Source: Rhabdochromatium marinum (GTDB lineage: Bacteria > Pseudomonadota > Gammaproteobacteria > Chromatiales > Chromatiaceae). Taken from it: a stretch of DNA of 64,000 nt. Of this stretch, positions 1 through 9,172 are shown piece by piece. The stretch covers positions 62,001 to 126,000 of the forward strand of contig NZ_NRRS01000011.1 in NCBI RefSeq assembly GCF_016583795.1. Reading direction: 5' to 3'. Numbering within the stretch: the stretch's first letter is position 1; each line of letters opens with the position of its first letter. The notes beneath the pieces were generated by a model that worked only from the letters and a program-made list of their open reading frames with translations, did no database searches and was not told the origin of the DNA. A program made the position numbers and the translations under genes.

Positions 1-81
1 CGGCACGACGCCATTCTGCCGGACGAGAATCTGCATCGCTGGATTCTCGATATTGTCCAGCAAACACTCGCAAAGTCCTAA
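1..81 (+). CDS. C-terminal end of an unidentified protein (partial)
   Basis: Frame 1 is open from the window edge to a TAA at 79-81 and gives 26 residues ending in TLAKS. No motif is recognisable in so short a piece. It is co-directional with the NosR-like gene that starts 27 bases later, so it may be the preceding gene of the same operon. The start and function lie outside the window. Confidence 0.5.
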   Translation, partial: RHDAILPDENLHRWILDIVQQTLAKS

Positions 82-108
82 ACGAGCGCGTTTCAGCGCC
101 ACATCCGA

Positions 109-1551
109 ATGACAACGGCGATGATCGGCAGGCCTCGGGCGGTTTGGTTATGGCGGCGCTGGCTCGCCACTGTAGTCCTTGCTGCCGCACTCATTGGTTT
201 CGGGTTGCAGGCCACCGAACGCCGTGAGGATCCGCGGCCACGCATACATCTGGCCGATCCCGCGCATCAAGCGCCCTGTCTGCTCGACGCACGCGAGGGT
301 TCTGGGTGCGATACCGGCTTCATCGCCGCGCATGGCATGACCGAGGATCCGACCTGGCGTGGCGATGGCTATGGGCTGCTGGGGCAGTCGCTGCCAGCAC
401 CGGCCCCCTTCGGGTTGGCGGTGGATGCGCGCAATGATCCGGTGCTCTCAGACGCTGCGGGTGCGGCATTGCTGGCCCGAGCCCACGCACACGAACCCGA
501 TGCGTATCGCTTGGAGCTGCGCCCGGGCGCACAGCTCATCGTTGTCGAACGCCGCGATCTGCAGGGGCGCTATCGCGGCCTGTATCTGGACAATGTCGCG
601 CTCGAGAGCAGCGTCCGGGGGTTCGCCGGCCCAATCAAGCTCGGCGTGTATCTTGATGAGCAGGGCCGTATCCGCAGGCTGGTGCATCTGGATTCCCGTG
701 AGACGCCGAGCTATCTGCGCCAGGTCGAGGCGGCCGGCTTTTATGCGCATTTCAGCGGATTGCCGGTCGACCGGGCCGAGCATCGGGTCGACGCGGTTAG
801 CGGCGCGACCCTGACCTCCCGCGCCCTGGCCGCAGGGCTGACCGAGTTGGTTGCCGCCGCCGAGGAACCGCTCGGCGACTATCTGGCGGCGCCGCCCCGC
901 AGCTTCGCGGTCGTGGCGCGGCTGTCGCGCGATTGGATCGGCCATGCGCTGCTGTTGCTTGGGCTCTTTGTGCTGGCGTGGCAACGACGCTGGCCACTCA
1001 GTGGCGCTGACTGGCGGCTGCACGGGCTACTGGCGATCGGTGTTCTCGGGCTGATGCTCAACGACGCATTCACCTATATCACGCTGATGCAGCCCTTTTT
1101 TGGCGTCACCCTGTCGGCCTTCGCCACTCTCTACCTGGTTCTGGTGCTGCTGGGCGCGATCTGGGATGACAACACCTATTGTCAGCACATCTGTCCGTTC
1201 GGGCAGGCACAACGGTTGGTCGCGCGCTGGGATCGCGGCTCACGCCTGAGCCGCTGGCCGCTGTCGCACCGGCGCATGCGCCAGCTGCGCCAACTGCTGA
1301 CTCTGGTCTTGATAGTCGGGATTCTTGCCGGTTTCGAGCGCTGGCGTGGATTCGAGTTGTTTCCCGATCTGTTTGGCTTCGACAGCGGGTCGTTGTGGTT
1401 TCTGCTGGCGCTCTTTTTGATTCTGCGAGTGAGCGCCTGGATTCCCATGCTGTGGTGTCGCCTGCTTTGCCCGACCGGCGAGGTGCTGGATACGCTTGCG
1501 CGCCTGATGCGACCGCACAGCGTGCGCATTAAGACGTGTAACGAACAGTAA
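109..1551 (+). CDS. NosR-like FMN-binding / polyferredoxin-type membrane protein
   Basis: Probable inner-membrane electron-transfer protein. An N-terminal membrane anchor (about residues 15-35) precedes a periplasmic FMN-binding domain. The covalent flavinylation motif DAVSGATLTS lies at about 229-238, with Thr234 the expected FMN acceptor. Several membrane helices follow, with two NapH/NosR-type cysteine motifs, CQHICP (Cys358, Cys362) and CRLLCP (Cys450, Cys454). At 480 residues it is shorter than NosR (about 700) and lacks the C-terminal CxxCxxCxxxCP ferredoxin part, so a partner protein would be needed to complete any ferredoxin-type clusters. No nos genes are nearby. The next gene is a haem-type TonB receptor, so a role in reducing an imported iron compound is more likely than N2O respiration; that is inference. 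No ApbE flavin transferase is in the window. Confidence 0.8.
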   Translation: MTTAMIGRPRAVWLWRRWLATVVLAAALIGFGLQATERREDPRPRIHLADPAHQAPCLLDAREGSGCDTGFIAAHGMTEDPTWRGDGYGLLGQSLPAPAPFGLAVDARNDPVLSDAAGAALLARAHAHEPDAYRLELRPGAQLIVVERRDLQGRYRGLYLDNVALESSVRGFAGPIKLGVYLDEQGRIRRLVHLDSRETPSYLRQVEAAGFYAHFSGLPVDRAEHRVDAVSGATLTSRALAAGLTELVAAAEEPLGDYLAAPPRSFAVVARLSRDWIGHALLLLGLFVLAWQRRWPLSGADWRLHGLLAIGVLGLMLNDAFTYITLMQPFFGVTLSAFATLYLVLVLLGAIWDDNTYCQHICPFGQAQRLVARWDRGSRLSRWPLSHRRMRQLRQLLTLVLIVGILAGFERWRGFELFPDLFGFDSGSLWFLLALFLILRVSAWIPMLWCRLLCPTGEVLDTLARLMRPHSVRIKTCNEQ

Positions 1552-1652
1552 AAGAGGTGCCTTGGTTTCTTCTCGTTGTGGTATTGGCCCAATGCAACCG
1601 CCGGCGTCTCCGAGCTGGCTGGTTGCTTGGGTATTTTTTGGGAGATGCAGCC

Positions 1653-3758
1653 ATGTTCCGTGTTGATCCACTCTTGAATTTTGACCCATTGCGCATGTTT
1701 GGCCAAATCCGGCGGCATAGGATGCCGCGCTGGTTGTTCAACCTCGGTATTAGTGTCTGGTTAAGCGTGCTGCTCGGCCCGGCACGGGCCGAGACCGATT
1801 CCCCAGCCATCTTGCCAACCCTCACCGTCACCGCCACCAAGAGCGAGCGCGCCGTCGAATCCCTGCCGGAATCGGTCAGTGTCGTGACGCGCGCGCAGTT
1901 CGAGCGGTTTCAGCCCAGCGATCTGGGTGGGGTACTCGAAGGTCTGCCCAATGTCGCAGTCGGTGGCGGGCCGCGTGGCATCGGTCAGCAGATTACGGTG
2001 CGTGGTCTGAGCGATGAGCGGCTATTGTTGTTGCTTGATGGCGCTCGTCAGGATTTCGGTCGTGCCCATAATGCGCCCCTGTTCATCGATCCGGAGCTGC
2101 TGCGCCAAGTCGATGTGGTACGTGGCCCGGCCTCGGCGCTGTGGGGCAGCGGTGCGCTTGGCGGCGTAATCGCATTGGAAACCTTGGATGGCACCGAGTT
2201 GCTGGCACCTGGCCAGTCGCTGGGCGCGCGCGTCAAGACCGGCTACCAAGATGGCAACGGCCAATGGCTTGGCAGTGCGACCGTCTATGGCGTCAATGAT
2301 CATGGACTAGACGCCCTACTGAGCCTGACTGGCCGCGAAGCCTCCAACATGCGCCTCGGCGATGGCTCGGATTTGGCGCATTCGGGATTCCGCGAGCTGT
2401 CCGGGCTGGGCAAGGTCAACTGGAGCCCAGATGGACGCAACCGTTTTGGCGTCAGTGTCCTCGCCGGAGACATCGACGGCGAGGTGCCGTCGAATCCGCA
2501 GACCGAGGCCACAGAGGATAATCTGGTCGATCGCACCACCCGCCAGTCGCATGTCGCGCTGCGCTACACACGCGAGGAGCCGCTCCATACCTGGCTACAG
2601 CCGTCGCTGCTGCTGTATCGCAATCACACCGATATCGACGAGCGCCGGCTGTTTGACAGGCGCCACGACCAGACCGACTTCGAGACCCTGGGGCTCGATC
2701 TGCGCAATCGCGCGGTGCTGGGCGGCGATGGTCCCTGGTCACAAGTCTTGACCATGGGGCTGGATGCCTACCGTAACCGCGCCGAGGCGGAGCGTGACGG
2801 TAAGGCGCGCGACAGCTACCCGGATGGCCGCACCGAGGTGGTGGGCTTCTATCTACAGGATGAAATCCGGCTTGGCGAGCGCTGGACCTTGATCCCGGGA
2901 TTGCGCTGGGACAACTATCGCAGCGAAACCGATGCTGCGGACATCGCCGATAACGAAGACAGCGCACTGTCGATGAAATTCAGCGTCCATTTCGCGCTGA
3001 CCGATTGGCTGTCCCTACAAGCGCTTTACAACGAGGCCTTCCGCGCGCCCTCGATCAGCGAACTGTTCGTCTCGGGGGTGCATTTCACCTGCGGGCCAGG
3101 CTGTGAAAATCTGTTCATTCCCAACCCGAGCCTCAAACCCGAAAAAGCCTACAACAAGGAACTGGGCCTGCGGCTGCACCGCGACGGCTTGCTGACACCG
3201 GGGGATCGTGGCGATCTGCGCGTGGCGATGTTTCGCAACGATGTCGATGACTTCATCGACCAGATCGTTGACTTCAGCATGCACCCGGTGCCGGGCAATC
3301 TGGGGCGTGGCGGCGTGACCGGCTTTGTCAATGTCGGCTCAGCCCAGTTGGAGGGCTTTGAAGTCGAAGCGCGTTACCAGGCGCCGCGCTGGTTCGCGAC
3401 TGCGAGCTATGGTCAAACTCGTGGTGAGGATCGCCACACCGGCGAACCTTTGTCAGCCATCGAGCCGGATCAGTGGACGCTGCAGGCTGGGATGCAGATG
3501 CCGCAGCGGGACATCGATTTCGGCGCGCGTGCGCGGCTGGTAGCGGCGCAGAATCGGGTGCCGGCAAGCGGCACCCCCTCGGATGCTTACCAGCTTTACG
3601 ATCTGTGGTTGAGCTGGAACCCGGCGTCAAGACAGGGACAGGGTCCCAGTCTGAATCTGGCCGTAGACAACCTCCTCGACGAAGACTATCAGCCGTATCT
3701 TTCTGCGCTGCAAGGCCCTGGGCGCAATATCAAATTGATGTTGGCGTATCGTTTCTGA
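1653..3758 (+). CDS. TonB-dependent outer-membrane receptor, haem/haemoglobin-type
   Basis: Outer-membrane beta-barrel receptor of about 700 residues. The open frame extends upstream to 1557, but ATG 1653 has a GGAG eight bases before it. ATG 1722 would also give a clean signal peptide (MPRWLFNLG... cut after ARA). A TonB-box-like LTVTAT follows the signal peptide, then a plug domain (VRGLSDERLLLLLDG; VDVVRGPASALWGSGALGG) and the barrel ending in the typical terminal Phe (LAYRF). The barrel has FRAP (about residue 463) and NPSL (about 491), the paired FRAP/NPxL signature of haem and haemoglobin receptors. This makes haem or a haem-like iron complex the best ligand guess. It lies 101 bases after the NosR-like gene and 43 before the ABC ATPase. 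Confidence 0.88.
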   Translation: MFRVDPLLNFDPLRMFGQIRRHRMPRWLFNLGISVWLSVLLGPARAETDSPAILPTLTVTATKSERAVESLPESVSVVTRAQFERFQPSDLGGVLEGLPNVAVGGGPRGIGQQITVRGLSDERLLLLLDGARQDFGRAHNAPLFIDPELLRQVDVVRGPASALWGSGALGGVIALETLDGTELLAPGQSLGARVKTGYQDGNGQWLGSATVYGVNDHGLDALLSLTGREASNMRLGDGSDLAHSGFRELSGLGKVNWSPDGRNRFGVSVLAGDIDGEVPSNPQTEATEDNLVDRTTRQSHVALRYTREEPLHTWLQPSLLLYRNHTDIDERRLFDRRHDQTDFETLGLDLRNRAVLGGDGPWSQVLTMGLDAYRNRAEAERDGKARDSYPDGRTEVVGFYLQDEIRLGERWTLIPGLRWDNYRSETDAADIADNEDSALSMKFSVHFALTDWLSLQALYNEAFRAPSISELFVSGVHFTCGPGCENLFIPNPSLKPEKAYNKELGLRLHRDGLLTPGDRGDLRVAMFRNDVDDFIDQIVDFSMHPVPGNLGRGGVTGFVNVGSAQLEGFEVEARYQAPRWFATASYGQTRGEDRHTGEPLSAIEPDQWTLQAGMQMPQRDIDFGARARLVAAQNRVPASGTPSDAYQLYDLWLSWNPASRQGQGPSLNLAVDNLLDEDYQPYLSALQGPGRNIKLMLAYRF

Positions 3759-3801
3759 CCTCATCATCCCCAACCCCAAGAGACTCCAAGAGAACCACCC
3801 G

Positions 3802-4704
3802 ATGACCGATTCTGCCGGCCTTTTCATCCGTGGCCTGACCAAGACCTATGCCAATGGCATCCGCGCGCTGAGCGATGTCGATCTGGATGTTCCGCCGGGC
3901 CTCTACGGTCTGCTGGGTCCGAATGGCGCCGGTAAGAGCACCTTGATGCGCACTCTGGCGACGCTGCAAGCACCCGATTGCGGTGAGATTCGCCTCGACG
4001 GCCTGGATGTGCGTGCGGAGCCGGACCACCTGCGCCGCCGACTTGGCTATTTGCCACAGCAGATCGGTGCCTATCCGGGTGTCTCTGGTTATGACTTACT
4101 AACCCGCTTCTCTTGGCTCAAGGGGCGGACCGATGCGCGCACGCGCCGCGCCGAGATCGCGGCCTTGCTTGAGCGGGTAAATCTGACCGAGGCGGCAAGG
4201 CGCCCGGTCGCGACTTATTCGGGTGGCATGTTGCGCCGTTTCGGCATCGCCATGGCGCTGATTGGCGCGCCAAGGCTACTGATTGTTGATGAACCTACCG
4301 CCGGACTCGATCCGGCTGAGCGCAACCGGTTTCACCGGGTGCTGTCCGAGGTTGCATCCGAGGCTGTTGTGTTGCTCTCAACCCACATCGTCGAGGATGT
4401 CGAGAACCTCTGTGCGCGGTTGGCGATTCTTGCCGCTGGGCGAATTGTCGTCGAGGGTACGCCACGTGAGTTGACCGCTCGGCTTGAGGGGCAGCTCTGG
4501 GCGCAGGTCGTGCCGCGTGGCGAGGCGCTGTCGGAGGCCGCAAGTGCTTCCACGGTGCATCTTGCGGCTGTGCCAAATGGCACACTCGCGGTCGCGCAGG
4601 CTCCTGAGGCACCGAGCGGAGATTTTGTCGCCCATCGCCCGCGGCTTGAGGATGTCTATCATGTCGCACTCGCCGAGGCCGGTGTCTCAGAGGCTGCGGC
4701 ATGA
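3802..4704 (+). CDS. ABC transporter ATP-binding protein (ABC-2 type)
   Basis: Cytoplasmic ATPase of 300 residues with all core motifs: Walker A GPNGAGKST near residue 40, Q-loop LPQQIG, signature YSGGMLRRFG, Walker B LLIVDEPTAGLD and H-loop STHIVED. Like CcmA/DrrA-type ATPases it has a C-terminal extension after the nucleotide-binding domain. Its stop overlaps the permease start by four bases (ATGA at 4701-4704), so the two are translationally coupled and probably form one transporter. The substrate is not evident; the neighbours point to an iron or haem compound, or to export of a metallophore or membrane component. Confidence 0.92.
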   Translation: MTDSAGLFIRGLTKTYANGIRALSDVDLDVPPGLYGLLGPNGAGKSTLMRTLATLQAPDCGEIRLDGLDVRAEPDHLRRRLGYLPQQIGAYPGVSGYDLLTRFSWLKGRTDARTRRAEIAALLERVNLTEAARRPVATYSGGMLRRFGIAMALIGAPRLLIVDEPTAGLDPAERNRFHRVLSEVASEAVVLLSTHIVEDVENLCARLAILAAGRIVVEGTPRELTARLEGQLWAQVVPRGEALSEAASASTVHLAAVPNGTLAVAQAPEAPSGDFVAHRPRLEDVYHVALAEAGVSEAAA

Positions 4705-7700
4705 GCGCGTTGCGTCATGAGGCTCTCGACGAGCTGCGTGCAGGTTTGCGCAGCGGGGTGGTGGGGCTGATTTATGTTGTCCTGGTCGGCTATTTGCTGA
4801 TGGTGTTGACCAGCTCCGACTACTTGCGCGACATGGGGGCCGTGGATATTCCACGTAACGCGCCAAGTTTGGTCTACCTGATGACTTCGGGTGACGCTTT
4901 TTTTCTGTTCTTCGCCTGGGCTTGGGTCTTTGCGCAACCGATTGTACGCGACCATTCGGCGCGGCTCAGTGAGGTGGTGTTTGCGGCACCAATCTCCTTG
5001 TCGGGTTGGTTGACAGCGCGCTTTCTTGGCGCCCTGGGCGTCGCCCTGTTGCTTGGCAGCTCGCAGATCGTCGGTTTTCTCGTCGCTCCGGTACTCGAAT
5101 GGCTCGGCGCGGTGCCGCCAGGCTCGATGGGACCAACCCCCTGGGGTCCCCTGTTATGGGCCTGGCTGGTCTTCACATTGCCCTTAGCCGTGGGTGCCGG
5201 GGCGCTTTACACCATCGCGGCAATCCGCACGCGCGGTCTGGTCGGTCCCTTCACGGTGGCGGCCGGTCTGATGACCTTTTGGATGGTTGGGATGATCGTG
5301 CTCAAGGGCGCCGAGGTCAGCCCCTGGCTCGCGACCCTGGTCGATCCTTCCGGCTTTGCCGAAGCCGAGCATCAGGTCGAACATTGGACCCCGCAGGAGA
5401 AGTCTACCGCCCTGTTGGCGCCGACGCCGCGTTTGATTCTCAGCCGACTGCTGTGGTGTCTGGTGCCGCTCGCGCTGCTCTGGCTGACCTTCAGACGCAC
5501 GACCCGTGAGGCACTGGTCGTCGAGCCAGCGGCGCGTGATCCAGGTTCGCGGACTGCACGACCAAGCCGAACGGCTGCACGCTGGGTGGCGGAGCCAGTA
5601 ACCGCGCCGTCCTGGTGGAGCGCGTTGCGCGATGAAGCACTCTGGCAACTGCGCCAAGTGCTGCTGCGGCCTCGTCTCTGGGCCGCACTGGCCTTCCTGA
5701 CTGTGCTCGCCATGGTCGGAGCCTTCTACCATGTTGTCCAGCATGCCGAGGGCCCCTTGGTGCCGCGTCCAGAGCGGGTCGCCCCCATGCTGACCGAGAT
5801 GTTCTTTCTGATCATCACCTTTGCCGTCGCCGGTCTGGTTGGTATCACGGCGCGGCGTGATCACCAAATTGGCCTTGGCGAGATGTTCGACGCCACACCG
5901 GCACCCGCCTTCGTGCGGCTGCTCGGACGGCTCGTCGCGGTGTTCGCGCTGACCTTAATCCTGGCGCTGTTGCCAGGTATCGGTGCTCTGTTGACGACGG
6001 CGCTGATCGCTCCCGCGAGCCTAAATCTGACAATCCCGCTCGGTTATCAGCTGCTGGTGCTGGCGCCAGCCCTGTTGGAACTCGCAGCCGTCACCGTCCT
6101 GCTCCATGCGTTGATCCGCGCGCCTGGACCGGCCTATGCGGCCTCGGTGCTCGCCGCCTTTGTCATGGTCGTCAATTACGAGACTAACCTAATCAGCTAT
6201 CCACCGTTGCAGATCGGGATACCGGTACACATCACATTGTCTGGTCTGACCGGCTTCAGTCCCTGGCTGGAGCAGGTTGTTCTCAGTGGCGCGTTTAAGG
6301 GGGCACTGGTCATATTGCTGCTGGCTCTGGCCGCGGCTGTCACTCCGCGTGGCACTGAGACCGGCTGGTCGATGACTTGGCCGCTGTTTCGTCAACGGAT
6401 CCGGGGAACAGCGGGCGTGGTCGCCGGGGGCGCGATGCTGGTGCTGCTGCTCTTGAGCGTGGTACTCCACCAAGGCTATCGGGTCAAGGGCAGCTTGGAA
6501 CCACTTGCTGTGTCGCTGGCCAAGGACGCACGCTGGGAGCAGCACTGGCTGGCGGCGCCAGCCCCCTTCTCAGTGACAGGCGGCAACCTGGTGCTGCGCC
6601 TTGATCTAGGCGCCCGCTCGCTTGAGGGCCATTGGACGATCACGGGTGTGCAAGCTGATGGCGGTCTTCTGCATGCTGAACTGCCCAACGGCTTCTCGCT
6701 GCACTCGGCTCGAGTGCAGGGTCAACCCACACCAGCCATCGTCGAAGATGATCACCTCGCATTGCAACTTGGCGCTTGCCCCACCAATGGCTGCACAGTC
6801 GAGTTGGCCTGGAGCCAAGTTCAATCGGGCTGGAACGCCGAGGCACGTCCGGCTTGGTTGCTCCATGACAGTTACTGGCTGCATGCCAGCGAGGTTCTGC
6901 CACAGCTTGGCCTGGACCCGAAGCGAGTCTTGCGTGTCCCCGCCGACCGCGCCGAACAGGGGCTTCGGCCCAGAATCGCACTCCCCGAGGATCGCGCGGC
7001 AGTATCCATCGACGCCGCCGCGCCGGCAGGACGCTGGCACTGGCGCGTCGAACTCGTCGATGCCGGAGAGGAGCGTGGGTCTGGCGGTTTGATCGAAGGG
7101 CCGTTCGATTTCGCCGCTGCCTGGCAACTGGACGCACAGCGTTCTGTTCATGGCGAGACTGTCTTCATCCATGACGCAACTCGCACCATAACGGCGGCTC
7201 AAATCGCCGCAGACTTGGTCGCGATGCGTGCCTGTATTGCGCGCCGCCTTGGTGCGGCTCCGGCGGTTAGCGAGGTATTCCAGTGGCCGCGCGGACTTGA
7301 AGAATCAACGCTCGCCGGTGATCGCTTGCTGTTGGCCGAAGACCCGCACTGGGATGTGACCGATACCGGTGTTGGTCGCTGGCTGCGCCGCGCCACGATC
7401 GCCAGCGCACTCGCGCGACGGCAAGTGCGCGATGCTACCGATTTGCACCAGGGTTCGGGGTCGCTATGGTTCAGTCACAGCATTCCCGGCGCGCTCGGTC
7501 TATTGTGCGTCGCCGATAGCGATGGCATTGATGCGTTCGCCGCAGTCATGGAGCGTGAAGCCGATACGGTCACCCAGGCGCTCGCCGCCAGCGCGGTTCC
7601 AGTGGGTGCACTCCTGAGCGCCCGCACAGACGATTGGGCTGGCGACTATGCACCACTGGCCGCCTTGGACTGGACCGCGCGCCAAACGCCCGCTTCATTC

Positions 7701-7997
7701 ACCGCCCTGTTTGCCGAAATCCGCAACAGCCAGAAGCTAGCCGTTACCCTCGCAACCTGGGTCGGCGAACCGACCGGGACGCTCATCCTGGGCACGCCGA
7801 ACGCCTCTGATCTGCACGTCACTGGTCTGCCTGAGTCGGTGTTTGGCACGCGCTGGCATTGGCACAACGGTGGTTGGCGCATGAGTAACCAGGCGGTGGA
7901 ACCTTGGCGCTATCAGCAACAAGCGCCCTGGTTGTATCTCGACGCCTGGCCAGGTTATGAGCGTTCGCCACAGGACAACAGGGGTTCTGGCAATTGA
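4701..7997 (+). CDS. ABC-2 permease with two membrane halves and an M1-peptidase-like extracytoplasmic domain
   Basis: A 1,098-residue protein. Residues about 1-275 and 300-590 are two similar blocks of six or so hydrophobic segments, each preceded by a short ALRDEAL/ALRHEAL-type amphipathic stretch, so it reads as two fused ABC-2 half-permeases. Residues about 600-1098 form a large hydrophilic domain placed as in proteins annotated 'ABC transporter permease/M1 family aminopeptidase'. I find no HExxH zinc motif and no GxMEN motif in it, so if it descends from an M1 peptidase it is not catalytically competent. It overlaps the ATPase gene upstream (ATGA) and the AraC gene downstream (TTGA). A binding or scaffold function for the outer domain is inference. 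Confidence 0.8.
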   Translation: MSALRHEALDELRAGLRSGVVGLIYVVLVGYLLMVLTSSDYLRDMGAVDIPRNAPSLVYLMTSGDAFFLFFAWAWVFAQPIVRDHSARLSEVVFAAPISLSGWLTARFLGALGVALLLGSSQIVGFLVAPVLEWLGAVPPGSMGPTPWGPLLWAWLVFTLPLAVGAGALYTIAAIRTRGLVGPFTVAAGLMTFWMVGMIVLKGAEVSPWLATLVDPSGFAEAEHQVEHWTPQEKSTALLAPTPRLILSRLLWCLVPLALLWLTFRRTTREALVVEPAARDPGSRTARPSRTAARWVAEPVTAPSWWSALRDEALWQLRQVLLRPRLWAALAFLTVLAMVGAFYHVVQHAEGPLVPRPERVAPMLTEMFFLIITFAVAGLVGITARRDHQIGLGEMFDATPAPAFVRLLGRLVAVFALTLILALLPGIGALLTTALIAPASLNLTIPLGYQLLVLAPALLELAAVTVLLHALIRAPGPAYAASVLAAFVMVVNYETNLISYPPLQIGIPVHITLSGLTGFSPWLEQVVLSGAFKGALVILLLALAAAVTPRGTETGWSMTWPLFRQRIRGTAGVVAGGAMLVLLLLSVVLHQGYRVKGSLEPLAVSLAKDARWEQHWLAAPAPFSVTGGNLVLRLDLGARSLEGHWTITGVQADGGLLHAELPNGFSLHSARVQGQPTPAIVEDDHLALQLGACPTNGCTVELAWSQVQSGWNAEARPAWLLHDSYWLHASEVLPQLGLDPKRVLRVPADRAEQGLRPRIALPEDRAAVSIDAAAPAGRWHWRVELVDAGEERGSGGLIEGPFDFAAAWQLDAQRSVHGETVFIHDATRTITAAQIAADLVAMRACIARRLGAAPAVSEVFQWPRGLEESTLAGDRLLLAEDPHWDVTDTGVGRWLRRATIASALARRQVRDATDLHQGSGSLWFSHSIPGALGLLCVADSDGIDAFAAVMEREADTVTQALAASAVPVGALLSARTDDWAGDYAPLAALDWTARQTPASFTALFAEIRNSQKLAVTLATWVGEPTGTLILGTPNASDLHVTGLPESVFGTRWHWHNGGWRMSNQAVEPWRYQQQAPWLYLDAWPGYERSPQDNRGSGN

Positions 7998-8995
7998 GCA
8001 AGCACCAGTTTGGAGCGATGCTGGATGAGTGTCGGACGGTCTTTTTGCAAGAGGCTGCGTTTCAAGCCGAAGACCCCCCAGGTCTTTTGACTCCGGGACA
8101 ACGTCACGAACGCATCAGAGTGGTTGGCGGTGGATACATGGAGCATATTCTTTTCGCCAACGGCCTGTTGGTCGGGCGTTGCGATTACCGGCTCGAACAC
8201 GAACACCAAGCAACTTTTCGCCATTGGGACACCTTTTTCGGTGCTGGTCTGCTCGTCGAGGGTGAATTCAATCTGGACATTCCAGATTTGCGTTTCCGCG
8301 AACGCATCCAAGCGGATCAGATCTGGGTGCGATCGGGACACATAGACCCCATACATTACACACAATCAGCCCGGCATGCCATGCGTGGCATCTCGATTGA
8401 TGTCAGCGAGTCGTTGCTCGAACATTGGCGCGCGGAAGCGCCGCGAGCATTGAGCCAGTACACGCGTAAAATTTTAGCCCAGCCAGGGCCAACCTTGAAA
8501 CCCTTCCACAGCACAAATCGAGATTTGCGTGCACTCGCTTTGCGCTTTCTTACCCTGGATAGTTCGACGCTTTGCGGACGTCTTCAATGTGAATCCCTGG
8601 CACTCGATTGGCTCGCCCGCTTGTTAGGCGCCGAAGGCGAGATCCGCTTGACCCGAGCGGAGAGCCGCGAACGACGTCTGCGCATCGCACTGGATGATGC
8701 ACGCGCCATTTTGGACAGTGAACGTACGGCTCCGCCAACCATCGCCGACCTGGCTCGCCGAGTGGGTCTCAATGAATGCTATCTGAAAACCGGATTTCGA
8801 CAGCAGTTTGGGCAAACAATTGGCACGTATGTGCGCCTCCGCCGCATGGAACACGCCCGCGAATTGCTTGAACGCGAGGGCTATGGCGTCCAAGAAGCCG
8901 CACTGGCTGTTGGTTTCTCCAATTTTGGTTGGTTTGCCTCCACGTTCAAAACACATTTCGGCTGTCTGCCATCGACACTCGTTCGCGGTCGCTGA
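7994..8995 (+). CDS. AraC-family transcriptional regulator, PchR-like
   Basis: A 333-residue DNA-binding regulator. The C-terminal ~100 residues contain the two AraC helix-turn-helix units: IADLARRVGLNECYLKTGFR, then VQEAALAVGFSNFGWFAS. The N-terminal ligand domain (about 1-200) resembles PchR-type sensors of siderophores; this is judged from layout and context, not from a definitive motif. The frame opens with a TTG that overlaps the permease stop (TTGA, 7994-7997), consistent with coupling; ATG 8018 is an alternative start with a poorly spaced ribosome site. Being co-transcribed with the receptor and transporter, it probably activates this locus when its iron ligand is present. Confidence 0.85.
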   Translation: MSKHQFGAMLDECRTVFLQEAAFQAEDPPGLLTPGQRHERIRVVGGGYMEHILFANGLLVGRCDYRLEHEHQATFRHWDTFFGAGLLVEGEFNLDIPDLRFRERIQADQIWVRSGHIDPIHYTQSARHAMRGISIDVSESLLEHWRAEAPRALSQYTRKILAQPGPTLKPFHSTNRDLRALALRFLTLDSSTLCGRLQCESLALDWLARLLGAEGEIRLTRAESRERRLRIALDDARAILDSERTAPPTIADLARRVGLNECYLKTGFRQQFGQTIGTYVRLRRMEHARELLEREGYGVQEAALAVGFSNFGWFASTFKTHFGCLPSTLVRGR

Positions 8996-9082
8996 TAGCG
9001 CCTCGCATCGTCCGGTTCGCCGCCGGCGCGCTTTTCTCCCGATTCGAACAATTGTTTTCCCATTTCGAGGAAGCTTTTTGGT

Positions 9083-9101
9083 CAATTAATGCGAATAATT
9101 G
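9083..9101. promoter_or_regulatory. Fur-box-like palindrome upstream of the methyltransferase
   Basis: CAATTAATGCGAATAATTG is an imperfect inverted repeat (8-base arms, seven of eight matching, 3-base centre). Its core TAATGCGAATAATT resembles the gammaproteobacterial Fur operator (TAATGATAATCATT). It sits 72 bases before the methyltransferase start, in the only sizeable gap of this locus. Iron control is inferred from resemblance and context. Confidence 0.5.
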
Positions 9102-9117
9102 GTAACTACATTTAATT

Positions 9118-9138
9118 CCGGCTGATCGCTCCAGCCGG
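9118..9138 (+). promoter_or_regulatory. Perfect 7-bp stem-loop in the methyltransferase leader
   Basis: CCGGCTG (9118-9124) and CAGCCGG (9132-9138) are perfectly complementary with a 7-base loop. There is no T run, so it is not a standard terminator. It lies between the Fur-box-like site and the start at 9173, so it would be in the mRNA leader of a promoter at the box, or it may close off the upstream transcript. Confidence 0.45.
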
Positions 9139-9172
9139 ATCGAACCACTGTTCAGCGAACGGGAGTGAGGCA

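Noticed and set aside
448-1023. 191-residue minus-strand open frame
   Set aside because: Opposite the FMN-binding domain of the NosR-like gene; composition typical of antisense frames.
109-1551. True nosR of a nitrous-oxide reductase cluster
   Set aside because: The C-terminal ferredoxin part is missing and no nosZ, nosD, nosF, nosY or nosL is next to it; the neighbours are a TonB receptor and ABC transporter.
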